Part shown: positions 52,450-60,616 of the stretch, in pieces
Numbering within the stretch: position 1 is the stretch's first letter
Layout of the letters: each line of letters begins with the position of its first letter
Source of the DNA: DASXMT01 sp963755985
Lineage (GTDB): Bacteria; Actinomycetota; Acidimicrobiia; Acidimicrobiales; RAAP-2
Reading direction: 5' to 3'
Assembly (NCBI GenBank): GCA_963755985.1
Contig: CAVWLO010000002.1
Location: forward strand, 1,116,001 to 1,180,000
Length of the DNA: 64,000 nt
Translations under genes and position numbers: made by a program
Notes under the pieces: generated by a model
What the model saw: only the letters and a program-made list of their open reading frames with translations
What the model was told of the DNA's origin: nothing
The model's database searches: none

Positions 52450-52532
52450 TCGCCAGAGAAGGCATCACCGGTCACCAGAGAAGCGCAGTACCGGTCACCA
52501 GAGAAGCGCAGTACCGATCACCAGGAGGGAAC
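52450..52532 (+). repeat. 23-bp tandem repeat in the leader of the SnoaL-like gene
   Basis: Two exact 23-bp copies lie at 52467-52489 and 52490-52512, each starting accggtcaccagagaagcgc. A diverged partial copy precedes them (from 52450), and another follows that turns into the ribosome site (accgatcaccaggaggg). The array sits directly before the ATG at 52537. Confidence 0.7.
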
Positions 52533-52536
52533 CCAC

Positions 52537-53141
52537 ATGACCGAACAATCCGTCCTCGACCGCCTCGAACGCGTGGACGCGCAACTGGCCATCGCCCAGC
52601 TCCCCGCCCGCTACGCCCTCTCCCTCGACTCCCGCGACCTCGACACCATGGTGGGGCCGTTCGTTCCCGACGTGCGCGTGGGGGGAGCCGGCGACGGAGT
52701 GGACCGGGAGGCGTTGAAGGAGTTCTTCGTGGCCAACCTGTCGCACTTCTACCGGAGCATGCACCTGATCAGCGGGCACGTGGTGCACTTCGACGACGCC
52801 GACCACGCCCGTGGCAGCGTGCACTGCCGGGCCGAGCACGAGGACGGGGCAAGTGGGGCATCACGGTCATGAACTACAAGGACACCTACGCCCGGATCGA
52901 CGGCGAGTGGTTCTTCGTGCGCCGTCGGCTCCAACCCCTCTACACCTGCGGCGTCACCGAGCGGCCTTCCGGCCCCGACTTCAACCGCGGCTGGCGCGAC
53001 CGCCCCGCGGCCGACGATGCCACCGAATGGCCGGCACGCCTGCCCGCCGAATACCCGACGTTCGGACCGTTCTGGGAGCAGTTCGACCCGTCCCACGTGG
53101 CCGCCCTCACGGTGGCGCCGGTGGGCCCGCTCCCGTCATGA
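52537..53141 (+). pseudogene. SnoaL-like protein, single-base frameshift
   Basis: The frame starts MTEQSVLDRLERVDAQLAIA and runs through HLISGHVVHFDDADHARGSV. At the G run 52846-52849 one G appears to be missing; adding it gives EHEDGGKWGITVMNYKDTYA and a tail through WFFVRRRLQPLYTCGVTERP to the stop overlapping the next ATG. The restored protein has 201 residues and a complete NTF2-like fold. The stop/start overlap with the luciferase-like gene survives only in the second frame, which argues that the full-length protein is the natural one. Confidence 0.7.
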
Positions 53142-54100
53142 ACCATCTCAGCCTGCTCTACGACATGCGGGCGCCCGACACCGGTGCGCCGGCCGATGCC
53201 CTCTACCAGGCGGCGGTGGAGCAGTGTGCCTGGGCCGACACCAGGGGGTTCGCCAGCGTGACGCTGACCGAGCACCATGCCACCAGCGACGGCTACCTTC
53301 CCTCGCCCATGGTCCTGGGCGCGGCGCTGGCCGCCAGCACACAAAGCCTGCTCATCCGCTTGTCCCTGGTCCTGCTGCCTCTCTACCACCCGCTGCGGGC
53401 CGCGGAGGACCTGGCCGTGCTCGACCTGATCAGTGCGGGCCGGCTCCGGCTGACGGTGGGCCTGGGCTACCGACCGGAGGAGTACGAACAGCTGGGCGTG
53501 GTCATGAAGCACCGTCCGTCGCTGATGGAAGAGGCGGTGGCAACGCTCAAGTCGGCGTGGACGGGCGAGCCCTTCGAGTACCGGGGCCGGACAGTCCGCG
53601 TCCTGCCCCGTCCGGCTCAGCGCCCTCGGCCCATGATCGCCATGGGGGGTGCCTCGCCGGCCAGTGCGCGTCGGGCGGCGAGGATCGCCGACGACTACCA
53701 GCCCCTCTCAGCCAAGCTGTACGACCTGTACCTGGAGGAGCTGGAAGCGCTGGGCAAGGCCGCCCCTGCCCGGGACGAGGCCGGGGCGGGAGCCGGGAGC
53801 TACGTCTTCGTGTCCAACGATCCTGACCGGGACTGGGCCCGGATCGCCCCGCACGCCATGCACGACAACAACGAGTACGCCCGGTGGATCGGCGCCCGGA
53901 AGGGGGCGTTCAGCGCCAGCACCGGGCCCGACGAGCTACGAGCCTCGGGGCCGTACCGCGTCGTGACGCCGGATGAGTGCCTGGCCCTTGCGGCCATTCA
54001 GGGCACCTTGGCCTTCAAGCCGTTGGTCGGCGGCCTGGATCCCGAGATCGGCTGGGAGGGGCTGCAGCTCTTCGCCGACAAGGTGCTCCCCCACCTCTAA
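53138..54100 (+). CDS. Luciferase-like (LLM class) flavin-dependent oxidoreductase
   Basis: This protein of 320 residues starts MNHLSLLYDMRAPDTGAPAD at an ATGA overlap with the preceding gene. CAWADTRGFASVTLTEHHAT and LIRLSLVLLPLYHPLRAAED are LLM signatures, and RLRLTVGLGYRPEEYEQLGV is the flavin-binding strand. It belongs to a shorter subgroup than the protein at 43088-44227. It is last in its operon and convergent with a crotonase. An F420- or FMN-linked step on the shared substrate is likely. Confidence 0.9.
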   Translation: MNHLSLLYDMRAPDTGAPADALYQAAVEQCAWADTRGFASVTLTEHHATSDGYLPSPMVLGAALAASTQSLLIRLSLVLLPLYHPLRAAEDLAVLDLISAGRLRLTVGLGYRPEEYEQLGVVMKHRPSLMEEAVATLKSAWTGEPFEYRGRTVRVLPRPAQRPRPMIAMGGASPASARRAARIADDYQPLSAKLYDLYLEELEALGKAAPARDEAGAGAGSYVFVSNDPDRDWARIAPHAMHDNNEYARWIGARKGAFSASTGPDELRASGPYRVVTPDECLALAAIQGTLAFKPLVGGLDPEIGWEGLQLFADKVLPHL

Positions 54101-54108
54101 GCCGCACG

Positions 54109-54125
54109 GCGCAGTCAGCCTGCGC
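54109..54125. terminator. Candidate bidirectional terminator hairpin
   Basis: GCGCAG-tcagc-CTGCGC is a perfect 6-bp stem with a 5-base loop in the 30-base gap between convergent genes. Confidence 0.45.
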
Positions 54126-54130
54126 TTGAT

Positions 54131-54946
54131 TCAGCGCCCCCGGAACCGCGGTCGGCGCTTCTCGGCAAAGGCGGCCAGACCCTCGCGGGCATCAAAGGAC
54201 GTCAGGCAGTAGTACGCGTTCCTGGCCAGCTCGTAGCCGAGGCCGGCATCAACACTGCCGTTGTCCGACCACACCTGGTTCATCACCTGCTTGGCGTTGG
54301 CCACGGCCAACGGGCTCTTGTCCGCCACCTCACGTGCGAAGTCCAGGCCAGCGTCGAGGAGGCTCTCGTCGGCCACCACCCGGCTGGCCAGTCCCCACTC
54401 CACCGCCTCGTCGGCGTCCAGGAAGCGACCGCTGAGCATCAGCTCTGTGGCCCGGGCTCGCCCGATGGCCCGGGGTAGTAGCGTGAGCACGCCTCCGCCG
54501 CCCATCTGACCGAAGTTGAGATGCCCGTCGCCGATCCGGGCAGCCGCGCCGGCGATGGCGAAGTCACAGTTGAGTAGGAGCTCGAGGCCTCCTGCCGCGG
54601 TGACCCCGTTCACCAGGGCCACCACCGGGACCGGCAGGGTGCGCAGCCGGCCGAAGACCCGATGGAGGTCGCGCACGAACCGGGGGAACAGGACCGGATC
54701 GCGCTGCAGGGCAACGTAGCGCTTGAGGTCTCCGCCGGCACTGAAGGCTCGGCCCGCTCCTGTGATGAGCACGGCCCGGACCTTGCCGTCGTCGACCAGA
54801 TCCGTCACCGCCGCGTCGAGCTCCTCGAGGACCCGACCGTCGATGGGGTTGAGCTGATCGGGCCGGTTGAGGCGCACAACCCCGGCCACGGCTGAGCGCC
54901 GGGCCAGGGCGATCCGTTCGATCAACACGAGAGGTGCCGCGGCCAC
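54131..54946 (-). CDS. Enoyl-CoA hydratase/isomerase family protein
   Basis: This crotonase of 271 residues has the oxyanion segment LITGAGRAFSAGGDLKRYVA. VNGVTAAGGLELLLNCDFAI keeps the first catalytic Glu. The second position, in ARIGDGHLNFGQMGGGGVLT, has no Glu, so it may be an isomerase or a one-glutamate enzyme. It ends AAFAEKRRPRFRGR as usual. It lies 8 bases downstream of the ligase at 54955-56583 and is evidently co-expressed, forming an activation plus hydration/isomerisation pair. Confidence 0.9.
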   Translation of the reverse strand: MAAAPLVLIERIALARRSAVAGVVRLNRPDQLNPIDGRVLEELDAAVTDLVDDGKVRAVLITGAGRAFSAGGDLKRYVALQRDPVLFPRFVRDLHRVFGRLRTLPVPVVALVNGVTAAGGLELLLNCDFAIAGAAARIGDGHLNFGQMGGGGVLTLLPRAIGRARATELMLSGRFLDADEAVEWGLASRVVADESLLDAGLDFAREVADKSPLAVANAKQVMNQVWSDNGSVDAGLGYELARNAYYCLTSFDAREGLAAFAEKRRPRFRGR

Positions 54947-54954
54947 CGGACTCC

Positions 54955-56583
54955 CTATTCGCTGTCTGCCTGCATGATGGATCGGATGATCTCATGCTTG
55001 GGGATCTTCCCCGATGCCGTGGTGGGAAGGCTTTCGACTACCTCCAGGCGCTCGGGAAGCTTGTAGGTGGCAAGACCTTCTTCTTTGAGGCGGGCAACCG
55101 TGGTGGCCAAGTCGAGGCACGCACCGCGGCGGAGGACCACGCACGCGCACATCCGCTCACCCAGCCGCTCGTCGGGCAGGCCGACGACGGCCGCCCGTTC
55201 GACCTCGGGGAAGAGGACGAGCAGCTCCTCGATCTCACGGGGGGTGATATTGAGCCCCCCGCGAATGATGATTTCCTTCTTGCGCCCGACGACGGTCACG
55301 TAGCCCTCCGCATCTTCGGCGACCAGATCTCCGCTCAACACCCATCCGTCCACAAAGGTGGAGGCCGTGCGCTCGGGATCGTCAAAGTAGCCCACGCAGG
55401 TGTTCGGGCCTCGAACGGCGAGCTCGCCCGTCTGGCCGGGAGCGACGGGATCACCGCCCTCGTCTCGGACCTCGATGCCCACGTGGCTCATGGGCGCCCC
55501 ATCGGTGTGTCGGCGATGCTCGAGGCTCGAGGTCGGTCGGTTCCAAGTCCCCACCAGCACTTCGGTGGATCCGTAGAGGCGCAGGACCTGGACACCGCGC
55601 TCCCCGGCCGCATCGACCAAGGCCGGTGGCACCGCCGCGCCCCCGCACCCGAAGAACCGGAGGGACCCGAGGGGCACACCACCGAGGTCGGCCGCCTCCA
55701 CGAGGTCTTGGAGAAACGTGGCTGCAGCCAGGGTGTACGTGCACTCCTCCTCCCGGACCAGAGCGGCCGCCGCCTCGCCATCCCACCGGTCTTGCAAGAC
55801 GAGTCGAAGACCATGGTAGAGGGCAAAGCGCAGCCCATAGTTGAAGCCCGTCGAGTGTCCGAGTGGCGACGGCATCCACACCACGTCATCCTCAGAGAGG
55901 CCGAGGTCGTCATGAGCGATCCGGACACTGAAGTTGGCCGTCTGCTCGGTGTGCATGATCGCTTTGGGTCGCGCCTCGGTTCCCGACGTGAAGATGAGCT
56001 CGGACACGGCCTCGGGCCGGCCGCCCTTCAGTGGGGCATTGGTGGGCTTCGCCAGCTGGGCGTACGCCGTCGCATCGGGGCCAGCTTCGCCGCCGACCAC
56101 CACATGGTGCGGCCGTAGGCCCGTAGCCTCGGCCACCTCGGCCACCAGGGCTCGGTGGTCGAATCCGCGGTACTCCGCAGGCGTGACGATGACCCGTGGG
56201 CCAGCGGTCGTGAACACGGCCCCGAGCTCCCGGGCCCGGTAGTTGGGTAACAGGGGATTGATCACCGCACCGATGGACTGTACGGCCACGGCCACGACGG
56301 CGAACTCGTAGCGATTGGGAAGTTGGGCCGACACGACTGTCCCATGCTCGATGCCGAGCTCGGACAAGCTCGCAGCCAATGCAGAAGCATCCGAGCACAG
56401 GCGGCCGAAGCTGTAGCAACCGGCGTCGTCGATGACGGCGATGGCATCGGGCATGGTCGAGCCGTGGTGTCGGACGCGCCCGGCCAGGGTGGTGTCGTCC
56501 CACAACCCCTCGGCGAGATACCGCTGACGGGTGGAGGGAGCGGTCACGGTGTCCACGGGAACGGATCGTCGCCCGCTCACCAT
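54955..56583 (-). CDS. Acyl-CoA synthetase (AMP-forming)
   Basis: This 542-residue ANL ligase has the P-loop LIFTSGTEARPKAIMHTEQT with the usual Lys, motif LRLYGSTEVLVGTW, adenylate motif VLSGDLVAEDAEGYVTVVGR, then KKEIIIRGGLNITPREIEEL and the catalytic C-terminal Lys in TTASGKIPKHEI. The N-terminal DDTTLAGRVRHHGSTMPDAI resembles the cyclohexanecarboxylate/2,3-dihydroxybenzoate-ligase type. The palindrome GTTCA-atg-TGAAC lies 31 bases upstream of the start. It would activate a carboxylic acid and pass it to the crotonase next door. Confidence 0.92.
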   Translation of the reverse strand: MVSGRRSVPVDTVTAPSTRQRYLAEGLWDDTTLAGRVRHHGSTMPDAIAVIDDAGCYSFGRLCSDASALAASLSELGIEHGTVVSAQLPNRYEFAVVAVAVQSIGAVINPLLPNYRARELGAVFTTAGPRVIVTPAEYRGFDHRALVAEVAEATGLRPHHVVVGGEAGPDATAYAQLAKPTNAPLKGGRPEAVSELIFTSGTEARPKAIMHTEQTANFSVRIAHDDLGLSEDDVVWMPSPLGHSTGFNYGLRFALYHGLRLVLQDRWDGEAAAALVREEECTYTLAAATFLQDLVEAADLGGVPLGSLRFFGCGGAAVPPALVDAAGERGVQVLRLYGSTEVLVGTWNRPTSSLEHRRHTDGAPMSHVGIEVRDEGGDPVAPGQTGELAVRGPNTCVGYFDDPERTASTFVDGWVLSGDLVAEDAEGYVTVVGRKKEIIIRGGLNITPREIEELLVLFPEVERAAVVGLPDERLGERMCACVVLRRGACLDLATTVARLKEEGLATYKLPERLEVVESLPTTASGKIPKHEIIRSIMQADSE

Positions 56584-57090
56584 CGTCCCCTACCGATCAA
56601 CGACCCTCCTTGAGTTCAATGTGAACACTACAAGGACACCACGGATACGAACTCATGAATCAACGAGCACCCAGCCTCAGAACGGCTCGGTTGCATCCCG
56701 TCGCCCGATCGGCGGATGGGGGTGACCGACACCATCGATCTCGACGAGTTGCGCACCGCCGACAGCACTGGCGGTGGCCCGGATGAGCCATGGCCGCGGT
56801 TGATTGCTCCTGGGTGCGAAAGACGAAGTGGCTCGGGAGGGCGGACCTCCGGTCATCGACTTCGTCCCCTCTCCACCGCGGACGAATACCGTCCAGGGTC
56901 CATCGCCAGCGACCTCGTACAGCTCGGTGCCCTCGACTGGAGCCCAACCCTGGTTTACGCCCCGGGGGCGAGCTGCTTAACTATAAAGGATTACTAACAC
57001 TTCGGTCAATAGACGCTTCGGGCCAATGGTCAATGGCCAAGAGGCACAGGCGCCGGGTGTCGCAGCGGAGAGGGACAGGGACAGCGAGTT
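56584..57090. other. Gene-poor stretch, 507 bp
   Basis: No gene can be supported. A minus-strand frame from about 56979 to 56681 stays open for about 100 codons (it includes VEGTELYEVAGDGPWTVFVR and a Gly/Pro/His-rich end) but has no good start or family match that I recognise. The stretch holds two inverted repeats: GTTCA-atg-TGAAC (56614) and GGCCA-N8-TGGCC (57021-57038, 53 bases before the SDR start). Confidence 0.5.
56614..56626. promoter_or_regulatory. GTTCA-ATG-TGAAC palindrome upstream of the ligase
   Basis: This perfect 5-3-5 inverted repeat lies 31 bases before the ligase start at 56583. Position and symmetry suit a repressor site. The GntR regulator at 58030 is the nearest candidate binder, but nothing links them directly. 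Confidence 0.4.
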
Positions 57091-57846
57091 ATGTCACAGG
57101 ACACGATTGTCGTCACCGGGGCCGGTCACGGCATCGGCAAGGCGACAGCCGAGCTCGTCGCCGAACAGGACGTCAATCTGGTCCTCGCCGACACCAACGA
57201 GGAATGGCTGGCTACGACGGCCAGCCGTTGCGAACAAAAGCGGGCGACGGTCCTGGCCATGCCGTTCGATCAGCGTTCCCGCGAGAGCATCGATCAGCTC
57301 TTCGAGCGGGTGGACAGCCGGTTCGGGAAGATCAACGCCTTGGCCAACGTCGTGGGCGTGTACCCGGCCGAGCGGGTGATAGAGATGTCCGACGAGCTCT
57401 GGGACAAGGTCATCCTGACCAATCTCACGGGCGTCTTCTGCTGTTGCCGGGCGGCGCTGTCGCGCATGCTCAAAACCGGTGGCGGGAGCATTGTCAATGT
57501 TTCATCCATCTTGGCTGCTTCACCGCGAGAGGGATTCGCCGCCTATTCCGCCAGCAAAGGGGGGATCGAGTCGTTCAGCCGGGTCCTGGCCCTGGAAGCC
57601 GCTCCGACGGTCAGGGTCAACGTGGTGGCGCCTGGCCCGGTCCTCCCATCGGCAGACACCGTGCCGGTCCCGGCGGAGGGCTCCGATGCACCCCAGCGGG
57701 CGCCAACAACGGCCCACCGCATCCCCATGGCCCGAGCGGGGCAACCGGGTGAGATCGCCGCGGGCATCGCCTTTCTGATCTCGGCCGGGGCATCGTTCAT
57801 GACTGGACAGGTCCTGCGGATCAACGGCGGGATACACATGGCCTGA
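57091..57846 (+). CDS. Short-chain dehydrogenase/reductase
   Basis: This SDR of 251 residues starts MSQDTIVVTGAGHGIGKATA. The nucleotide motif TGAGHGIG, NVSSILAASP (Ser) and YSASKGGIE (Tyr-x3-Lys) are present. The usual NNAG motif is changed to ANVVG, which is tolerated in some members. It ends GQVLRINGGIHMA. It stands alone between a gene-poor stretch and the GntR regulator, which may control it. Confidence 0.92.
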   Translation: MSQDTIVVTGAGHGIGKATAELVAEQDVNLVLADTNEEWLATTASRCEQKRATVLAMPFDQRSRESIDQLFERVDSRFGKINALANVVGVYPAERVIEMSDELWDKVILTNLTGVFCCCRAALSRMLKTGGGSIVNVSSILAASPREGFAAYSASKGGIESFSRVLALEAAPTVRVNVVAPGPVLPSADTVPVPAEGSDAPQRAPTTAHRIPMARAGQPGEIAAGIAFLISAGASFMTGQVLRINGGIHMA

Positions 57847-58029
57847 TGGGTGCACGCCTCATGGAGTCACGGTGAAGTCGAATTGGGCAGCGGTGGCGTA
57901 CACTGTTCGACGTTCCCGGCCAGGAGGGTGTAGAGCATCGTCCCACGGGTGCGTTCCGTCGAGAGGCCGCCCCCCAGCGGTGAACCGTTCCCTACGTTGT
58001 CAACCCAGGGCATACGACCGAAGGTGACC

Positions 58030-58839
58030 ATGAAGGCCCGGCGACATCTCCAACTGAGGCAGCCTCGACTGGCCGAGTTGATTGCCGTCAATCTCCGCGA
58101 CAGGATTCTGGCCTCCGAGTTTGCCGACGGGGCGAACCTTCCCAAGCAAGAGGATCTCCTGGACGAGTTCGGAGTCAGTCCACCGTCGATCCGCGAGGCA
58201 CTCCGGATTCTCGAGACCGAGGGTCTCGTGAGCGTGAAGCGGGGCAACGTGGGAGGGGCGGTGGTCCTCCAGCCCAAGGTGGAGAAGGTGGCCTACATGC
58301 TGGCGCTGGTGATGCAGGCATCATCCGTGTCGCTGGGCGATCTCTCCCACGCGCTGGTCCAACTGGAGATTCCTTGTGCGGCCGAGTGTGCCCGACGCCC
58401 CGACAGGGATCGCACGATCGTTCCTCGACTTCGGGCCGTCTTGGACGAGAGCCGGGCTGTCATCGACGAACCTGCCCTCTATATGGCCTCGGCGCGCCGG
58501 TTCCACGAGGAAATGGTCAACAGCTGCGGCAACGAGACCATGATCCTGGTCGTGGGCACGCTCGAATCGTTGTGGTCGGCCCAGGTGCGTGGCCTCTTGG
58601 CCGGGGAGAGCGAGCCGTCACCATTATTCAAAGACTTGGCCTTCCGCGAGCAAAGCCTGGCCGACCACGAGGCTCTGTTGGAACGGATCGCGGCTGGTGA
58701 CGATCAAGGGGCAGAAGCGGTCGCCCACCGGCACCTGCTCGAACGACCGGCTGCCGCGTACCCGTTCTCCTACAGCCGCACCGTCATCGCCGGGCTGGTC
58801 CGGGATGACTATGGCAACGTAAGCAGCCAACTGCCCTGA
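58030..58839 (+). CDS. GntR family transcriptional regulator (FadR/FCD type)
   Basis: This protein of 269 residues starts MKARRHLQLRQPRLAELIAV after GAAGG; longer frames lack a site. The winged helix holds LPKQEDLLDEFGVSPPSIRE and ALRILETEGLVSVKRGNVGG, the classic GntR DNA-binding core. The FCD domain (about 100-240) includes SARRFHEEMVNSCGNETMIL, with a His-rich metal or acid pocket, and ADHEALLERIAAGD. It is 48 bases upstream of the DUF35 gene and probably controls the downstream DUF35/thiolase-like/amidohydrolase set. Confidence 0.9.
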   Translation: MKARRHLQLRQPRLAELIAVNLRDRILASEFADGANLPKQEDLLDEFGVSPPSIREALRILETEGLVSVKRGNVGGAVVLQPKVEKVAYMLALVMQASSVSLGDLSHALVQLEIPCAAECARRPDRDRTIVPRLRAVLDESRAVIDEPALYMASARRFHEEMVNSCGNETMILVVGTLESLWSAQVRGLLAGESEPSPLFKDLAFREQSLADHEALLERIAAGDDQGAEAVAHRHLLERPAAAYPFSYSRTVIAGLVRDDYGNVSSQLP

Positions 58840-58887
58840 ATGGAAACCGCGGCGCACAACTCTCGGGCCCGGGAACGGTAGCGAGCG

Positions 58888-59283
58888 GTGGCCATCCGGC
58901 CGGATGCCGACCGGCACAGTACCGCCTTTTGGGAAGGCCTGCGACGCCGAGAGGTCGTCGTCGCCCGCTGCTTGGACTGTGAACGCGACTTCTTCCCCCA
59001 TCTCCCACACTGCCCACGGTGCGGCCGACGCCAGCTGGTCAACCGGACCGTCTCCGGCTCGGGCACCGTGTACTCGTGGGTACGGGTCCATCGCTCGCTC
59101 AGCGATGCTCCCGTAGTCGAGCCGCCCTATGTGGTGGCCACAGTCGAGCTCGACGACGGCTGCCGGATGTTCGGTCGGATCGAGCCGCACCAGTCCGCAA
59201 CCATTGGACTGGCGGTCGCTGGGAGCTTCGTGGACCATGAGGGGTGGACCGAACTGGTTTTCATACCGGTCTCGTCGCGATGA
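58888..59283 (+). CDS. DUF35 OB-fold protein with zinc ribbon (third copy)
   Basis: This 131-residue protein starts with GTG (MAIRPDADRHSTAFWEGLRR). Zinc ribbon RCLDCERDFFPHLPHCPRCG has two CxxC pairs, and the OB fold follows with GSGTVYSWVRVHRSLSDAPV. It is 7 bases from the thiolase-like gene, its expected partner. It is more diverged from the two CATAG-regulon copies than they are from each other. Confidence 0.88.
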   Translation: MAIRPDADRHSTAFWEGLRRREVVVARCLDCERDFFPHLPHCPRCGRRQLVNRTVSGSGTVYSWVRVHRSLSDAPVVEPPYVVATVELDDGCRMFGRIEPHQSATIGLAVAGSFVDHEGWTELVFIPVSSR

Positions 59284-59290
59284 GGAGAAG

Positions 59291-60436
59291 ATGACCGCAG
59301 CGATCGCCGGCGTTGGCTACACCGCGTTCACCAAGGAGTCCGATCGGTCCGTCCTGGACCTGGCGGCCGATGCGTGCTCGAGCGCCCTTGACGACGCCGG
59401 CTTGGAGGCGGACGAAGTCGACGGCCTGGCCAGCTTCATGGTGATGCATGACTCCGTGCCTTGTCAGGCCGTGGCCACTTGCCTCGCCATTCCGGAATTG
59501 AAGGTGGCCCTCGACCTCGATCTCGGCGGTCAGGCGCCGTGCTACCTGGTCTGGCTGGCGGCCAATCTGGTCGAGGCCGGCGTTGCCGATGCCATCGTCG
59601 TGTTCCGGGCGATGAACGGCAGGTCGGCAGCGCGGGTGGGGACCATGCAGTTCGCCGGGATGGGCGGCCAGTTCCGATACCCCATCGGGTACGACGCATA
59701 CCTCATGTACGTGGCCATGTGGGGCCAGAGGTTTCTGTTCGAGACCGGCCAGGGAGAAACCGACCTGGCCGGAGTGGTGCTCAACCAGCGCCACTACGCC
59801 GTAGCCAACGAGCGTGCGGTCAGGAGGCGTCCGCTCGATCTGGACCAGTACCTGGCGTCGTCCATGGTCGTGGACCCCTTCCGAGCCGACGACTGCACCG
59901 TCGAGGTGGACGGCGCCTGCGCGGTGGTGGTCACGTCGATCGACCGGGCCCGTGACCTCCGTCAACCACCGGTCCTCGTCGCGTCGGGGGCCTACCGGGC
60001 CGGGCCGCGGCCCGGGGTGGATATCGGAGACCACCTGCTCTGGTCCGACTACAGCCGGAACTACACGTCGCACCTCGCTGCAGGGTTGTTCGGCCGCGCC
60101 GGGATCTCAGCCGGAGACGTCCAGTTGGCCGAGATCTACGACTGCTTCTCTACGACCGTGCTCATCGGGCTCGAGGGGTTGGGCCTGGTCGAGCGAGGCC
60201 AGTCCGGGGCATTCGTCCAAGGGGGCAACACCCGGCTCGACGGCTCGCTGCCCACCAATACCCACGGGGGGCTGCTGTCCGAGGGATACCTGCACGGGAT
60301 GAACACGGTGACCGAAGCGGTGTTGCAGGTCCAAGGACGCGGGGGCACTCGCCAGGCTCCCGCCCATGATGTGTGTGTCGTGACGTCGGGCGCCATGATG
60401 GACGGCTCCGCGTTGGTGCTCACGGCCGACCGCTGA
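59291..60436 (+). CDS. Thiolase-like protein of the SCP-x/Ltp2 group (third copy)
   Basis: This 381-residue protein starts MTAAIAGVGYTAFTKESDRS behind GAGGAGAAG. The nucleophile region reads ALDLDLGGQAPCYLVWLAAN; a Cys is nearby but not in the CxS thiolase context. The C-terminal loop is PTNTHGGLLSEGYLHGMNTV, similar to copies A and B. YDCFSTTVLIGLEGLGLVER matches the YENFSP and YDAFSP segments of the others. With the adjacent DUF35 protein it forms a third aldolase-like pair, here with its own GntR regulator. Confidence 0.85.
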   Translation: MTAAIAGVGYTAFTKESDRSVLDLAADACSSALDDAGLEADEVDGLASFMVMHDSVPCQAVATCLAIPELKVALDLDLGGQAPCYLVWLAANLVEAGVADAIVVFRAMNGRSAARVGTMQFAGMGGQFRYPIGYDAYLMYVAMWGQRFLFETGQGETDLAGVVLNQRHYAVANERAVRRRPLDLDQYLASSMVVDPFRADDCTVEVDGACAVVVTSIDRARDLRQPPVLVASGAYRAGPRPGVDIGDHLLWSDYSRNYTSHLAAGLFGRAGISAGDVQLAEIYDCFSTTVLIGLEGLGLVERGQSGAFVQGGNTRLDGSLPTNTHGGLLSEGYLHGMNTVTEAVLQVQGRGGTRQAPAHDVCVVTSGAMMDGSALVLTADR

Positions 60437-60558
60437 CCCAGGGCGCCCAGCCGCGATCCCGCCGACCCAGCCGGGCCCGACCGCCACCCATCTCCTGGCC
60501 TGAGACCCGTTGACCGCTCGCTTCCGACCATGGTTAGATGGCATTCATATAAGTGATT

Positions 60559-60584
60559 GTGAGATAGTCGTTCGACTACCTCAC
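60559..60584. promoter_or_regulatory. 26-bp near-perfect palindrome upstream of an amidohydrolase
   Basis: GTGAGATAGTCG and CGACTACCTCAC form 12-bp arms with one mismatch around a 2-base centre. It ends 33 bases before the ATG at 60617. It does not match the CATAG-N6-CTATG consensus, so a different regulator is expected. Confidence 0.55.
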
Positions 60585-60616
60585 GCCAGGGGCAGAGGCC
60601 CCGAGGAGGGGTGGTC

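Noticed and set aside
56983..57000. GGATTACTA, matching one half of the CATAG operator
   Set aside because: Only one arm matches; the left arm is absent, so it does not meet the palindrome.
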